A stretch of 64,000 nt of DNA from an uncultured Photobacterium sp. (lineage in GTDB: Bacteria; Pseudomonadota; Gammaproteobacteria; Enterobacterales; Vibrionaceae). Location: the NCBI RefSeq assembly GCF_947039875.1, contig NZ_CAMRAN010000011.1, forward strand, positions 1-64,000, written 5' to 3'. This document shows, piece after piece, positions 17,203 through 25,976 of this stretch. Every line of letters begins with the position of its first letter. Position 1 is the stretch's first letter. Below the pieces are notes generated by a model. That model saw only the letters and a program-made list of their open reading frames with translations. It ran no database searches and had not been told where the DNA came from. A program made the position numbers and the translations under genes.

Positions 17203-17952
17203 ATGGATCGGGCGCTGTTTCTCGCTATGAGCGGGGCAAAACAAGATATGCAAGGCATGCGAGTACATGCCAATAACCTTGCTAACGTGAGCACTACAGG
17301 TTTTCGTGCTGACTTACAGCAAGCGCGTAGTATGCAGGCTTTTGGTGATGGAGTGCCGAGTCGTGTGTTTACTATGGCAGAGCGCACGGGCAATGATTTT
17401 GCTCAAGGTTCGATGATCAATACTGGGCGTGATCTTGATGTTGCGGTACAAGGTGATGGTTGGTTGGCTGTTCAAGATGCGGGTGGTCAAGAAGGATATA
17501 CTCGCGCGGGACATCTTAACGTTGATCAGATGGGCATGCTGCAAAACAGTAATGGTCAGCTTGTTTTAGGGCGCAATGATAGCCCGATCTTTATTCCTCT
17601 GCCGATTAATAAAATTGAGATTAGTCAAGATGGTACGGTCTCAGTAATCCCTAAGGGAGCACCATCAGATGTGATGGTAACGGTTGATCGTATTAAGTTA
17701 GTCAAACCTGAAAATCGAAGTCTGTTTAAAGATACAGATGGTCTCTTTAAGGTGATTGGTAATCGTGATCCATTAGATGCCGATGCTAGCGTCAGTTTAG
17801 CTAAAGGCATGCTTGAAGGCAGTAATGTTAATGCGGTGGCCGAAATGACCAATATGATCGATTTACAGCGTCACTTTGAAATGCAAGTGAAGTTAATGAA
17901 AACAGCCGAAGAAATGGATAAATCTTCTTCTTCTCTGATGCGTATCAGCTAA
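17203..17952 (+). CDS. flgF: Flagellar proximal rod protein FlgF
   Basis: A 249-residue rod protein starting MDRALFLAMSGAKQDMQGMRVHANNLANVSTTGFRADLQQA and ending with the rod helix VNAVAEMTNMIDLQRHFEMQVKLMKTAEEMD. The ATG at 17203 is preceded by GAGGAG and by the sigma-54 promoter; the frame is open 37 codons further up but that part precedes the predicted transcript start. First gene of flgFGHIJ. Confidence 0.96.
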   Translation: MDRALFLAMSGAKQDMQGMRVHANNLANVSTTGFRADLQQARSMQAFGDGVPSRVFTMAERTGNDFAQGSMINTGRDLDVAVQGDGWLAVQDAGGQEGYTRAGHLNVDQMGMLQNSNGQLVLGRNDSPIFIPLPINKIEISQDGTVSVIPKGAPSDVMVTVDRIKLVKPENRSLFKDTDGLFKVIGNRDPLDADASVSLAKGMLEGSNVNAVAEMTNMIDLQRHFEMQVKLMKTAEEMDKSSSSLMRIS

Positions 17953-17971
17953 TTACTAAAGGACGATCATC

Positions 17972-18760
17972 ATGCATCCAGCATTGTGGGTCAGTAAAAC
18001 GGGTTTAGATGCCCAACAAACCAATATTTCAACCATTTCTAATAACTTAGCTAACGCATCAACCATAGGTTTTAAGAAAAGTCGCGCGGTTTTTGAAGAT
18101 CTGTTTTATCAAAATATTAATCAGCCCGGCGGTAAATCAACTCAAGATACCACATCGCCAAGTGGCTTAATGCTGGGTGCAGGTTCAAAAGTGGTTGCGA
18201 CTCAAAAAGTGTTTACTCAAGGTAATACGCAAACCACCAATAATGCCATGGATATGATGATCGAAGGCGATGGTTTTTTCCAAGTCTTACTGCCTGATGG
18301 CAATATTGGTTATACCCGTAATGGTCAATTTACGATTAACGATCAAGGTATTTTAGTCACCAGTGGTAGTGGTTATCCGGTGCAACCTGAAATTGTAGTG
18401 CCTGATAATGCGGTGGGTATTACTGTCGGTACTGATGGTGAAGTGTCGGCGCGTATTCGTGATCAACAAGAAAATGAAGTGCTAGGGCAATTAACCACCA
18501 CCGATTTTATTAACCCCGCAGGTTTAGAGCCGATTGGACAAAATTTATTCTTACCCACAGGAGCCAGCGGTGATCCGCAAGAAGGTACACCTGGTTTAGA
18601 AGGTTTTGGCTCTATTCGTCAATCAATGCTTGAAACATCCAATGTCAATGTGACTGAAGAGCTAGTGAATATGATTGAAGCGCAGCGGGTCTATGAAATG
18701 AACTCCAAAGTGATTTCAACCGTTGATCAAATGTTGAGTTACGTTAATCAGCAACTATAA
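17972..18760 (+). CDS. flgG: Flagellar distal rod protein FlgG
   Basis: A 262-residue protein of standard length. N-terminal MHPALWVSKTGLDAQQTNISTISNNLANASTIGFKKSRAVFEDLFYQNI and C-terminal SNVNVTEELVNMIEAQRVYEMNSKVISTVDQMLSYVNQQL are diagnostic for the distal rod, which spans from inner membrane to the outer-membrane rings. Nineteen bases after flgF. Confidence 0.97.
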   Translation: MHPALWVSKTGLDAQQTNISTISNNLANASTIGFKKSRAVFEDLFYQNINQPGGKSTQDTTSPSGLMLGAGSKVVATQKVFTQGNTQTTNNAMDMMIEGDGFFQVLLPDGNIGYTRNGQFTINDQGILVTSGSGYPVQPEIVVPDNAVGITVGTDGEVSARIRDQQENEVLGQLTTTDFINPAGLEPIGQNLFLPTGASGDPQEGTPGLEGFGSIRQSMLETSNVNVTEELVNMIEAQRVYEMNSKVISTVDQMLSYVNQQL

Positions 18761-18782
18761 GTTTATTAGCTAGGAAATCGCT

Positions 18783-19574
18783 GTGAAAGTACATTCAAAT
18801 CACCATGGATGCTGGCTATTGATTGCTCTTGTTTGTAGTTTAAGCGGGTGTATGTCAACGCCAGATTCAGTGGGCAGTGATATTGAAAAAGCCACCACTA
18901 ATGTTGATGCTGTTGAAGGTAAACAGCCTGAATCAAAGAGTTTAATTGACCGTTTACGCGCGCGTGATGATGCTCAAATGAATGATCCGGCATGGAATCC
19001 GGTTCGACCGCAAGCTAAGCCTGAACATTATGCAACTGCAACCGGATCGTTATTTAATCAAGATCAAGCGCAAGATTTATATGATGACACCAAGCCGCGC
19101 GGTATTGGCGATATTGTGACAATCTTGCTTGAAGAAAAAACCACCGCGAAGAAAAATGCCAGTTCAGATCTTGATAAGAAAACCGATCTTCACATGAAAC
19201 CGATAGAGTTAGGAGGTAAACCTGTCACTCTGCATGATTATACCCTGTCTTATGCGATGGCAAATAATAATACCTTTGAAGGATCAACATCGGCTGATCA
19301 AAGTAACAGCATTAAAGGTTCCATTTCTGTTGAAGTTATTGATGTGTTGAGTAATGGCAACTTAGTTATTCGCGGTGAGAAATGGTTAATGCTCAATACC
19401 GGTGAAGAATATATTCGTGTAAGCGGCAATATTCGTCCGGATGATATAGACCAAGATAACACTATTGCTTCAACCCGTATTTCTAATGCGCGCATTCAAT
19501 ATTCAGGCACAGGTGATAGGCAAGATGTTCAGCAGCAAAATTGGTTATCCCGCTTTTTTAATGTTGCTTTTTAA
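18783..19574 (+). CDS. flgH: Flagellar L-ring lipoprotein FlgH
   Basis: A 263-residue lipoprotein starting at GTG with AGGAAA upstream; lipobox LSGC ends the signal sequence. The L ring is the outer-membrane bushing of the rod. The typical block [46 protein letters not shown] and the C-terminal [35 protein letters not shown] are present. Precedes flgI by about 80 bases. Confidence 0.96.
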   Translation: MKVHSNHHGCWLLIALVCSLSGCMSTPDSVGSDIEKATTNVDAVEGKQPESKSLIDRLRARDDAQMNDPAWNPVRPQAKPEHYATATGSLFNQDQAQDLYDDTKPRGIGDIVTILLEEKTTAKKNASSDLDKKTDLHMKPIELGGKPVTLHDYTLSYAMANNNTFEGSTSADQSNSIKGSISVEVIDVLSNGNLVIRGEKWLMLNTGEEYIRVSGNIRPDDIDQDNTIASTRISNARIQYSGTGDRQDVQQQNWLSRFFNVAF

Positions 19575-19656
19575 TAGAACTTTTTAATCTCATTATTCAT
19601 CTCGCCTTTGCATAAGGTTGGTTGCTTTATCGTTTTAACTTGTCTTGGAGAATCGC

Positions 19657-20748
19657 TTGAGAATTTCGACAATATGTTTACTGGCATTCACTTTCTTCGC
19701 CACAACTGTACAGGCGGCACGTATTAAAGATGTTGCAGCGGTTGCTGGCGTACGTAGTAACCAATTGGTCGGTTATGGCTTAGTCGTGGGTTTACCGGGA
19801 ACTGGTGAAACTACCCCTTTTACTGAGCAAACCTTTAATGCAATGCTGCAAAATTTTGGGATTCAATTACCCGTCGGTACTAAACCTAAAACCAAAAATG
19901 TCGCGGCAGTTGCGGTGAATGCCACCTTACCTGCGTTTACTAAACAAGGGCAGACCATTGATATTACCGTGTCTTCGATTGGTTCAGCGAAAAGTTTACG
20001 TGGCGGCACATTATTACAAACGTTTCTAAAAGGCCTTGACGGTAAAGTGTATGCGATTGCACAAGGCAGTTTAGTGGTCGGCGGTTTTAGTGCTGAGGGC
20101 GCAGATGGTTCTAAAGTTGTTGGTAATACGCCTACCGTTGGTCGAATCACTAATGGTGCAATGGTTGAGCAAGAAGTTTCAAATCCCTTTGGCCGTGGTG
20201 ATTATTTAACTTTTAATTTATATGAGTCTGATTTTACCACTGCACAACGAATGTCCGATTCGATTAATCAATTTTTAGGACCACAAATGGCGTCAGCTGT
20301 CGATGCGACTTCGATTCGTGTGCGTGCTCCACGTGATGTCAGTCAGCGCGTTGCGTTTTTATCGACCGTGGAAAATTTGGAATTTGATCCTGCTGAAGGC
20401 TCAGCCAAAATCATTGTTAATTCACGTACTGGCACCATTGTTATCGGACAACATGTCAAATTACGTCCAGCGGCAATTACCCATGGTGGCATGACGGTAT
20501 CAATTAAAGAGAATCCACAAGTGAGTCAGCCTAATGCCTTTGCGGGTGGCGATACAGTGGTGGTGCCTAATTCTCAGATCACCGTTAATGAATCAGATGC
20601 ACGCATGTTTAAATTTGAACCCGGAGTGACATTGGATGAATTAGTGCGAGCGGTCAATCAAGTTGGCGCGGCACCATCAGATTTGATGGCCATTTTACAA
20701 GCATTAAAACAAGCTGGTGCCATTGAAGGCCAGTTAATTATTATCTGA
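19657..20748 (+). CDS. flgI: Flagellar P-ring protein FlgI
   Basis: A 363-residue periplasmic protein with signal peptide [20 protein letters not shown], followed by [31 protein letters not shown]. It forms the P ring around the rod in the peptidoglycan. The start is a TTG at 19657 with GGAG six bases upstream; another in-frame TTG at 19645 overlaps that GGAG and is less likely. FlgA is its assembly chaperone. Confidence 0.96.
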   Translation: MRISTICLLAFTFFATTVQAARIKDVAAVAGVRSNQLVGYGLVVGLPGTGETTPFTEQTFNAMLQNFGIQLPVGTKPKTKNVAAVAVNATLPAFTKQGQTIDITVSSIGSAKSLRGGTLLQTFLKGLDGKVYAIAQGSLVVGGFSAEGADGSKVVGNTPTVGRITNGAMVEQEVSNPFGRGDYLTFNLYESDFTTAQRMSDSINQFLGPQMASAVDATSIRVRAPRDVSQRVAFLSTVENLEFDPAEGSAKIIVNSRTGTIVIGQHVKLRPAAITHGGMTVSIKENPQVSQPNAFAGGDTVVVPNSQITVNESDARMFKFEPGVTLDELVRAVNQVGAAPSDLMAILQALKQAGAIEGQLIII

Positions 20749-20765
20749 TATTTAAGAGAGCGGCA

Positions 20766-21767
20766 ATGAAACAAATAGAGCCTGGTTTTATTCATGATTT
20801 AAGTAGCCTTGATCGCCTACGGGCAGGCATTGGTGAGGATAAAAAAGGCTCTTTACGTGAGGCCGCGGTTCAATTTGAATCTATTTTTACGCAGATGTTA
20901 TTTAAATCGATGCGTGAAGCCAATAGTGCGTTTGAATCCGATTTAATGAGCAGTAATAATGGCAAATTTTATCAACAAATGCATGACGAACAAATGTCGT
21001 CTCAGCTAAGTACCACAGGTAGTCTTGGGTTGGCAGATATGATTGTTAAGCAGTTAGGTGGTGAGCAACAAGATAATAGTCAGCACCAACCAACAACAGA
21101 TTTATATCCACAACAACAGCCGCAGCCGTTTTTAATTCGTCCAATTAATACTGATGTGATTGCGTTGCCATTATCAGAGTCACCTGCCAGTAAGCTGAGT
21201 CCATCAGATAAGCAGCAATCACAGCCAACAATGCTCACTGTTATTGCCAAAACACAGCCAACGATAACCACAGAATCACCACTAAAACCAACTGAACCGA
21301 CAAGTTTTTCCTCTGCAGAAGCATTTGTGAGTTATATGAAGCCTTATGCTCAGCGTGCAGCACGTGCGCTAGGTACTGATCCGTCATTATTGATTGCACA
21401 AGCAGCATTAGAAACTGGGTGGGGAAAGAAGGTGATTAATAATGCTCTGGGTTCAAGCAATAATTTATTTAATATTAAAGCGGATCCGCGTTGGCAGGGG
21501 CAAAAAGTTGCCACTAAGACATTAGAATTTCATGATGGTATTGCCGTACAAGAGCAAGCGGCGTTTCGATCTTATGATTCTTACCAACATAGCTTTGATG
21601 ATTTTGTTAATTTCTTACAGCACAACCCGCGTTATTCAAAAGCATTAACGCACAGTAACCAGCCGCAGCAATTTATTCGTGAAATTCATCAAGCAGGGTA
21701 TGCCACTGATCCGAATTACAGCAATAAGGTGTTAGCTGTCATGAAAAAAGTGCAGAGCTTATTGTGA
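20766..21767 (+). CDS. flgJ: Flagellar rod assembly protein / peptidoglycan hydrolase FlgJ
   Basis: A 333-residue dual-domain protein. The N-terminal part is the rod-capping scaffold (REAAVQFESIFTQMLFKSMREAN), a Gln/Pro/Thr-rich linker follows (about residues 98-175), and the C-terminal part is a glucosaminidase domain (ARALGTDPSLLIAQAALETGWGKK, with catalytic Glu in AALETGWG, and NLFNIKADPRWQG). It opens the murein so that the rod can pass. Last gene of flgFGHIJ. Confidence 0.96.
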   Translation: MKQIEPGFIHDLSSLDRLRAGIGEDKKGSLREAAVQFESIFTQMLFKSMREANSAFESDLMSSNNGKFYQQMHDEQMSSQLSTTGSLGLADMIVKQLGGEQQDNSQHQPTTDLYPQQQPQPFLIRPINTDVIALPLSESPASKLSPSDKQQSQPTMLTVIAKTQPTITTESPLKPTEPTSFSSAEAFVSYMKPYAQRAARALGTDPSLLIAQAALETGWGKKVINNALGSSNNLFNIKADPRWQGQKVATKTLEFHDGIAVQEQAAFRSYDSYQHSFDDFVNFLQHNPRYSKALTHSNQPQQFIREIHQAGYATDPNYSNKVLAVMKKVQSLL

Positions 21768-21788
21768 TACGTGGTTATTGTGATTAGG

Positions 21789-21836
21789 AATAGTAATCAA
21801 AGTTAATAGTAATCAAAGTTAATAGTGATCAAAGGG
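21789..21836 (+). repeat. 16-bp tandem repeat, three copies, after flgJ
   Basis: AATAGTAATCAAAGTT at 21789-21804 and 21805-21820 are identical; 21821-21836 is AATAGTGATCAAAGGG. Lies in the flgJ 3' region, outside any gene. Confidence 0.9.
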
Positions 21837-21880
21837 GGATAACAATAGCAGAATGAATCGTTAATACCGTAATAAAAATA

Positions 21881-22066
21881 TCACACCACAATATCAATTA
21901 GACTTGATACCATCTTGATCAGATCATTACTCTCAAATAACGCTCCTTCCACTTCCTTATCAGACACTGGTTTTTTATCTTGCTTATCATCAACGCTATC
22001 GGTGATTAGTGGCACCACCACTTCTTTTATTGCGTAACCAATCAGTCCTGAAAGTAAAATATTCAT
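21881..22066 (-). CDS. Small protein of unknown function between flgJ and flgK (61 aa)
   Basis: I do not recognise this 61-residue product. It begins with a hydrophobic, helix-forming segment (MNILLSGLIGYAIKEVVVPLI), then a charged stretch (DSVDDKQDKKPVSDKEVEG) and a second hydrophobic helix (LIKMVSSLIDIVV); no cysteine and no signal-peptidase site. The ATG has AAGGA eight bases upstream, which argues that it is translated. It lies on the opposite strand in the middle of the flagellar block, just upstream of the flgK promoter. On its own strand GCCGATAT (22143-22136) resembles a sigma-28 -10 element, but the -35 region fits poorly. Its job is unknown. Confidence 0.55.
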   Translation of the reverse strand: MNILLSGLIGYAIKEVVVPLITDSVDDKQDKKPVSDKEVEGALFESNDLIKMVSSLIDIVV

Positions 22067-22090
22067 TAACGATATCCTTTATTTTAGAGG

Positions 22091-22120
22091 TTGTTTTGCC
22101 ATTGTTTTGCCATTGTTTTT
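22091..22120. repeat. 11-bp tandem repeat upstream of the small minus-strand gene
   Basis: TTGTTTTGCCA at 22091-22101 and 22102-22112, then a partial third copy TTGTTTTT. On the minus strand it falls in the leader of the 61-residue gene. Confidence 0.85.
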
Positions 22121-22227
22121 GATGGTGTTTTATCTATATCGGCAGCAACGGCAAAAGTATAAGTAAATAAATACCAATTAACAGTATTTATTTAAACAAT
22201 GACGTTAAAGATAGAATTTATTTAAAA

Positions 22228-22245
22228 GTGGTTCAGATCTTGCTT
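22228..22245 (+). promoter_or_regulatory. Sigma-54 type promoter of flgKL
   Basis: TGGTTCAGATCTTGCTTG with GG at 22230-22231, ten bases, GC at 22242-22243; 72 bases before the flgK ATG. Confidence 0.7.
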
Positions 22246-22314
22246 GTTGGCTGTAGCGTTATCGCACGATTGTTGCCGATAATGGTTTGAATTTTAGTGG
22301 GGAGCAAACAGGCG

Positions 22315-24264
22315 ATGGCGGTAGATTTGATGCAAATTGGGGTGAGTGGCTTACGCACATCTCAAAAACAATTGGATGTGGCAAGCCATAATATTACCAA
22401 CGTCAACACGCCAGGATATAGCCGCCAAGTTGTTGAACAAAAAGCCGATGATGCACAATGGAATGGTAATAGTTACTATGGTACTGGTGCTTATATTGAT
22501 AATGTCAGTCGTGCTTATGATCAATTTGCTGCTCGCGAACTGACGCTTTCCACCACTCAACTAGAAGAAGCTAATGTTAAACAACAGCATTTAGCAATGT
22601 TGGATGATTTTACCTCTAAAAGTGCCGTTAATAGCGTTAACAGTATGAACGATTTTTATCATTCTGTGCGCTCTTTAGCTGATAATCCTAATGATCTAGG
22701 TAGTCGTCAAACGGTACTGGAACATGCCAATCAAGCCGCGGTGAACTTAAATAATGCCCATGAAACTCTAACCAATATTCGTACTGATGTTAATCAGCAA
22801 TTGAGTGTCTCTTTAGAGCGGGTGAATGCATTAGGGCAAGAACTTGCCGCGGTCAATACCAGTTTGCAGCAACAATCTAGCAGCGATGGCAGTAATGATC
22901 TGTTTGATCAACAACGTACTCTGATTAATGAATTAGCCCAATATACGCAAGTGACCGTGTTGGCAGATAAAGGCAGTTTAGCTAATACGGTAATAATTGG
23001 TAGCGGTGATACCTTGGTGTCAGGTGTAAGTGCTTCACAACTTAAATTAGTCGATGGCGATCCTGATATTGCCAATAAACAAATCGCGTTAATTAATGGC
23101 AATAATAGTAAACCGATTAAAAGCGACACCATTGGTGGCAGCTTAGGTGCAATGCTGACAGTGCGTGATGATGTTATTGATAAGAGTTTGGATCAACTCG
23201 GACAAATGGCGCTTGGCTTTGGATCGCAAATGAACGATCTTCAACAACAAGGTGTTGATCTTAATGGTCAGCAAGGACAAGCGTTGTTCAATGATATTAA
23301 TAGTCCGAATACGATGTCGCAACGGGCACTTAAACCCTTTGGTAGCAGTAGTGATATTAGCGTTAAAATTGATGATATTAATCAACTTAAAATCGGTGAT
23401 TATCAATTAATCAGTGATGCAACCAGCCATACGCTGATTGATCAACAAGGTAATAAAACGGCCTTAACAGCAAATGCAAAAGGTAAATTTGAAGCGAAGG
23501 TTGATGGCTTAGAAATCACTATTAATCAACCACCCACGTTAATGGCTGGAGAAACTGAAACCACCATTATTCAACCTTTACGTCGTGGTGCCGCGGATAT
23601 TTCACTGGCAATGACAGATCCTCGTGGGTTAGCGGGTCATCGTCAGTTAACCGCGATTGCGGCTGAATCCAATCTTGGCTCAGCAACCATCACCAAAGCG
23701 ACTGCTGTACCTGATAATGCAGCTGGGCGCTATCAATTACAGTTAAATGCCGCGGGCGATCAAGTTACCGTTACTGACTTAAAAACCAATACCAATATTG
23801 AATTAGCGGATAATAAATATTCAGCTGAAAATGGCGCCACCATTGCTTTTAAAACGGGCGCTACTTCGTCAATTTCCGTTATGAGTTTATCTGCTGGCGC
23901 ACAAGCTAACGACAGCTTTGAAATTGAACTGGGCGCTAAAAACTCTCAAGGTGGTAATGGCAATTTCTTAGCGATGCAGCAAGTCCAACATCAAAAGACC
24001 ATGGCAGACGGTAAATCAAGTGTGATTGATTTATTTGAAGGTTTAGCCACTGATATTGGGATGCTCAAAAAAAATGCCGATAAATTAAGTGAAGTGAATC
24101 AGTTTGATTTCGATTCAGCCTCAGAGCGAGTGTCGAATTTATCAGGGGTTAACCTTGATGAAGAGGCCGCTAATCTAATGAAGTTCCAACAATCATATAT
24201 GGCGTCATCACGGATTATGTCGGTGGCGAAAGAAACCTTTGATACCTTAATGCGCGCAGTATAA
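22315..24264 (+). CDS. flgK: Flagellar hook-associated protein FlgK (HAP1)
   Basis: A 649-residue hook-filament junction protein. The N-terminus MAVDLMQIGVSGLRTSQKQLDVASHNITNVNTPGYSRQVVEQ and the C-terminal SGVNLDEEAANLMKFQQSYMASSRIMSVAKETFDTLMRAV are the family hallmarks. ATG 22315 is used with GGGGAG ten bases upstream; a GTG at 22297 in the same frame overlaps that motif. Twelve bases before flgL. FlgN is the matching chaperone. Confidence 0.96.
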   Translation: MAVDLMQIGVSGLRTSQKQLDVASHNITNVNTPGYSRQVVEQKADDAQWNGNSYYGTGAYIDNVSRAYDQFAARELTLSTTQLEEANVKQQHLAMLDDFTSKSAVNSVNSMNDFYHSVRSLADNPNDLGSRQTVLEHANQAAVNLNNAHETLTNIRTDVNQQLSVSLERVNALGQELAAVNTSLQQQSSSDGSNDLFDQQRTLINELAQYTQVTVLADKGSLANTVIIGSGDTLVSGVSASQLKLVDGDPDIANKQIALINGNNSKPIKSDTIGGSLGAMLTVRDDVIDKSLDQLGQMALGFGSQMNDLQQQGVDLNGQQGQALFNDINSPNTMSQRALKPFGSSSDISVKIDDINQLKIGDYQLISDATSHTLIDQQGNKTALTANAKGKFEAKVDGLEITINQPPTLMAGETETTIIQPLRRGAADISLAMTDPRGLAGHRQLTAIAAESNLGSATITKATAVPDNAAGRYQLQLNAAGDQVTVTDLKTNTNIELADNKYSAENGATIAFKTGATSSISVMSLSAGAQANDSFEIELGAKNSQGGNGNFLAMQQVQHQKTMADGKSSVIDLFEGLATDIGMLKKNADKLSEVNQFDFDSASERVSNLSGVNLDEEAANLMKFQQSYMASSRIMSVAKETFDTLMRAV

Positions 24265-24276
24265 CGAGGAGTTGTC

Positions 24277-25533
24277 ATGATCAATCGCGTCTCAACCGCC
24301 AGTCAGTACCAAAATCTGACCTCCAACTTAATGCGTAAGCAAGGCGAACTGAATCAAACTAACGGTCAATTATCCAGTGGTAAGCGGGTCGAAACAGCGG
24401 GTGATGATCCAGTGTCATCGGTAACGATTCAAAACTACCGCCAACAGTTAACTCAAATCGATCAATATAATAGTGCCATCACCCTTGCAAATAATCGTCT
24501 GCAAACCATGGAAACCGCAATTTCTGGGGTTGAAGATAACCTTGGCGCAACCAAGCAAAAAGTACTTGGTATGATTAATGGTGCGATGGCAAGTGATGAC
24601 CGCACTGCATTTAAAGATGAATTAATTAGCTTGCGTGATGGCTTACTTGAACTAGCCAATAGCCGTGATGAAGCCGGTAACTATGTGTTTGCGGGTAATC
24701 AATCTGACACTAAGCCGTTTATGGAAGCCACTGATGGCAGCATGGATTATCACGGCGATAGCCAGTCACGTTATGCTCAAATAGATAAATCAGTGAATGT
24801 AAAAACCAGTTTACCTGGGGATCAATTATTTACTGATGTCCCTAATAGTTACGGTGATTTTCGACCTGTCTTTAGCGATGGTGCTGATGGATTAACCGAT
24901 GGCTCTAAACTGCATCTCCTTGCTGCGACTACCAGTGATTTTAGTTCAGCTGAAGCTATTGAAGTAAGTTTCAATGAAGTTGATATCGCAGCTGCAGATG
25001 GTACAACAACCAAAGAGATGCAATATAATTTAACCGTTGGGGGCAAAGTCGTCGCTGAAAATCAAGCTTATGATTCAGAACAAGGCATCGTTTATAAAGA
25101 TCCTGCAGCTGCCGATAGTGCCACCCTTAATTTAAAATTTGGTGATATTAGCAGTGGCGATAATATTAGTTTAGAGCCAGCCCAAACGATCAATATTTTC
25201 GATTCGATTCAGAGTGCGATTGATAACGCAGAGCGTTCAACCTCATCCCCTGCGGCAGAAGCAAACTTACAACGAGTGATTGATGATCTCGACAGTGGTT
25301 TTGTGCATATGAACCAACAGCGTTCAGAAGTCGGCACCATTATGCAGCAGGTCGATCGCCAGTTAGAACAGCATCTTGATTTTGAGTTAACCCTAAATCA
25401 GGCGCAAAGTGGGTTAGAAGATCTCGATTACAGCAAAGCAATCATGGATATGAATCAACAAATGATGGCGCTGCAAGCCTCGCAGCAAGCGTTTGGGCAA
25501 ACCAAGCAATTGTCATTGTTTAATTATATTTAG
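24277..25533 (+). CDS. flgL: Flagellar hook-associated protein FlgL (HAP3)
   Basis: A 418-residue junction protein starting MINRVSTASQYQNLTSNLMRKQGELNQTNGQLSSGKRVETAGDDP and ending in a flagellin-like helix (LDYSKAIMDMNQQMMALQASQQAFGQTKQLSLFNYI). The middle (about residues 180-300) is the variable surface domain. CGAGGAG precedes the ATG. Followed by a 443-base region with repeats before the flagellin gene. Confidence 0.96.
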   Translation: MINRVSTASQYQNLTSNLMRKQGELNQTNGQLSSGKRVETAGDDPVSSVTIQNYRQQLTQIDQYNSAITLANNRLQTMETAISGVEDNLGATKQKVLGMINGAMASDDRTAFKDELISLRDGLLELANSRDEAGNYVFAGNQSDTKPFMEATDGSMDYHGDSQSRYAQIDKSVNVKTSLPGDQLFTDVPNSYGDFRPVFSDGADGLTDGSKLHLLAATTSDFSSAEAIEVSFNEVDIAAADGTTTKEMQYNLTVGGKVVAENQAYDSEQGIVYKDPAAADSATLNLKFGDISSGDNISLEPAQTINIFDSIQSAIDNAERSTSSPAAEANLQRVIDDLDSGFVHMNQQRSEVGTIMQQVDRQLEQHLDFELTLNQAQSGLEDLDYSKAIMDMNQQMMALQASQQAFGQTKQLSLFNYI

Positions 25534-25540
25534 GGTTTTT

Positions 25541-25640
25541 AGGGGTGAGAGGTAAGAGCAGGGACGAGTTTGCTAGGGGCGAGGAAGAGCAGAATATAGG
25601 TAAGAGCAGGGACGAGTTTCGAGGAAGAGCAGAACAAAGA
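25541..25640 (+). repeat. GA-rich direct repeats upstream of the flagellin gene
   Basis: A 22-base unit starting AGGTAAGAGCAGGGACGAG occurs identically at 25550-25571 and 25598-25619, each followed by a CGAGGAAGAGCAGAA unit (25580-25594 and 25620-25634). The composition resembles the element at 13862-13990. Confidence 0.85.
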
Positions 25641-25664
25641 GTCCGTGGCAGACCATTATGCGTC

Positions 25665-25825
25665 ATCTCGGAAGTCGAGGGACGAAGCTATCCGTGATCT
25701 ACTCAACGCGTGCTTGAGCCTTAAAGACGCCAGTGAAAACCTATTAACAGATACCGCAACACATTCATTCTACAACGCGCTAATAGTAGATTCCCTATCG
25801 CGTTCGTAACCTCACTGTAGGGAAT
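25665..25825. repeat. Two hairpin-forming intergenic elements
   Basis: ATCTCGGA (25665-25672) can pair with TCCGTGAT (25691-25698, one mismatch). ATTCCCTA (25790-25797) pairs perfectly with TAGGGAAT (25818-25825) and is followed by GACGG. Read on the minus strand the second one begins GTCATTCCCTACAGTGAGG, a form common in dispersed intergenic repeats of marine vibrios as far as I recall. Confidence 0.6.
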
Positions 25826-25870
25826 GACGGGGGTGCGTTAACCTCGCCTACAAAAACCTAAAAATAATCC

Positions 25871-25897
25871 TAAAGCTTCGCCAAAAGGTGCCGTTAA
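25871..25897 (+). promoter_or_regulatory. Sigma-28 (FliA) promoter of the flagellin gene
   Basis: TAAAGCTT (25871-25878), 11-base spacer, GCCGTTAA (25890-25897): 14 of 16 bases match the consensus. It lies 79 bases before the flagellin ATG. Confidence 0.82.
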
Positions 25898-25976
25898 CTT
25901 TAGCACTAAGTTAATTAAATCTCTTTTTAACCCGGCACCACGTCTGGGAAAGATCATACCAAGGAGTGTCACCTTT

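Larger units (their letters stand above)
25534..25976 (+). other. Repeat-rich region between flgL and the flagellin gene
   Basis: 443 bases without a gene. From left to right: GA-rich direct repeats (25541-25640), a hairpin-forming element (25665-25698), a second one with perfect 8-bp arms (25790-25825), then the sigma-28 promoter (25871-25897) and the flagellin leader with AAGGAG at 25961. The repeats look like dispersed intergenic elements rather than coding sequence. Confidence 0.6.
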
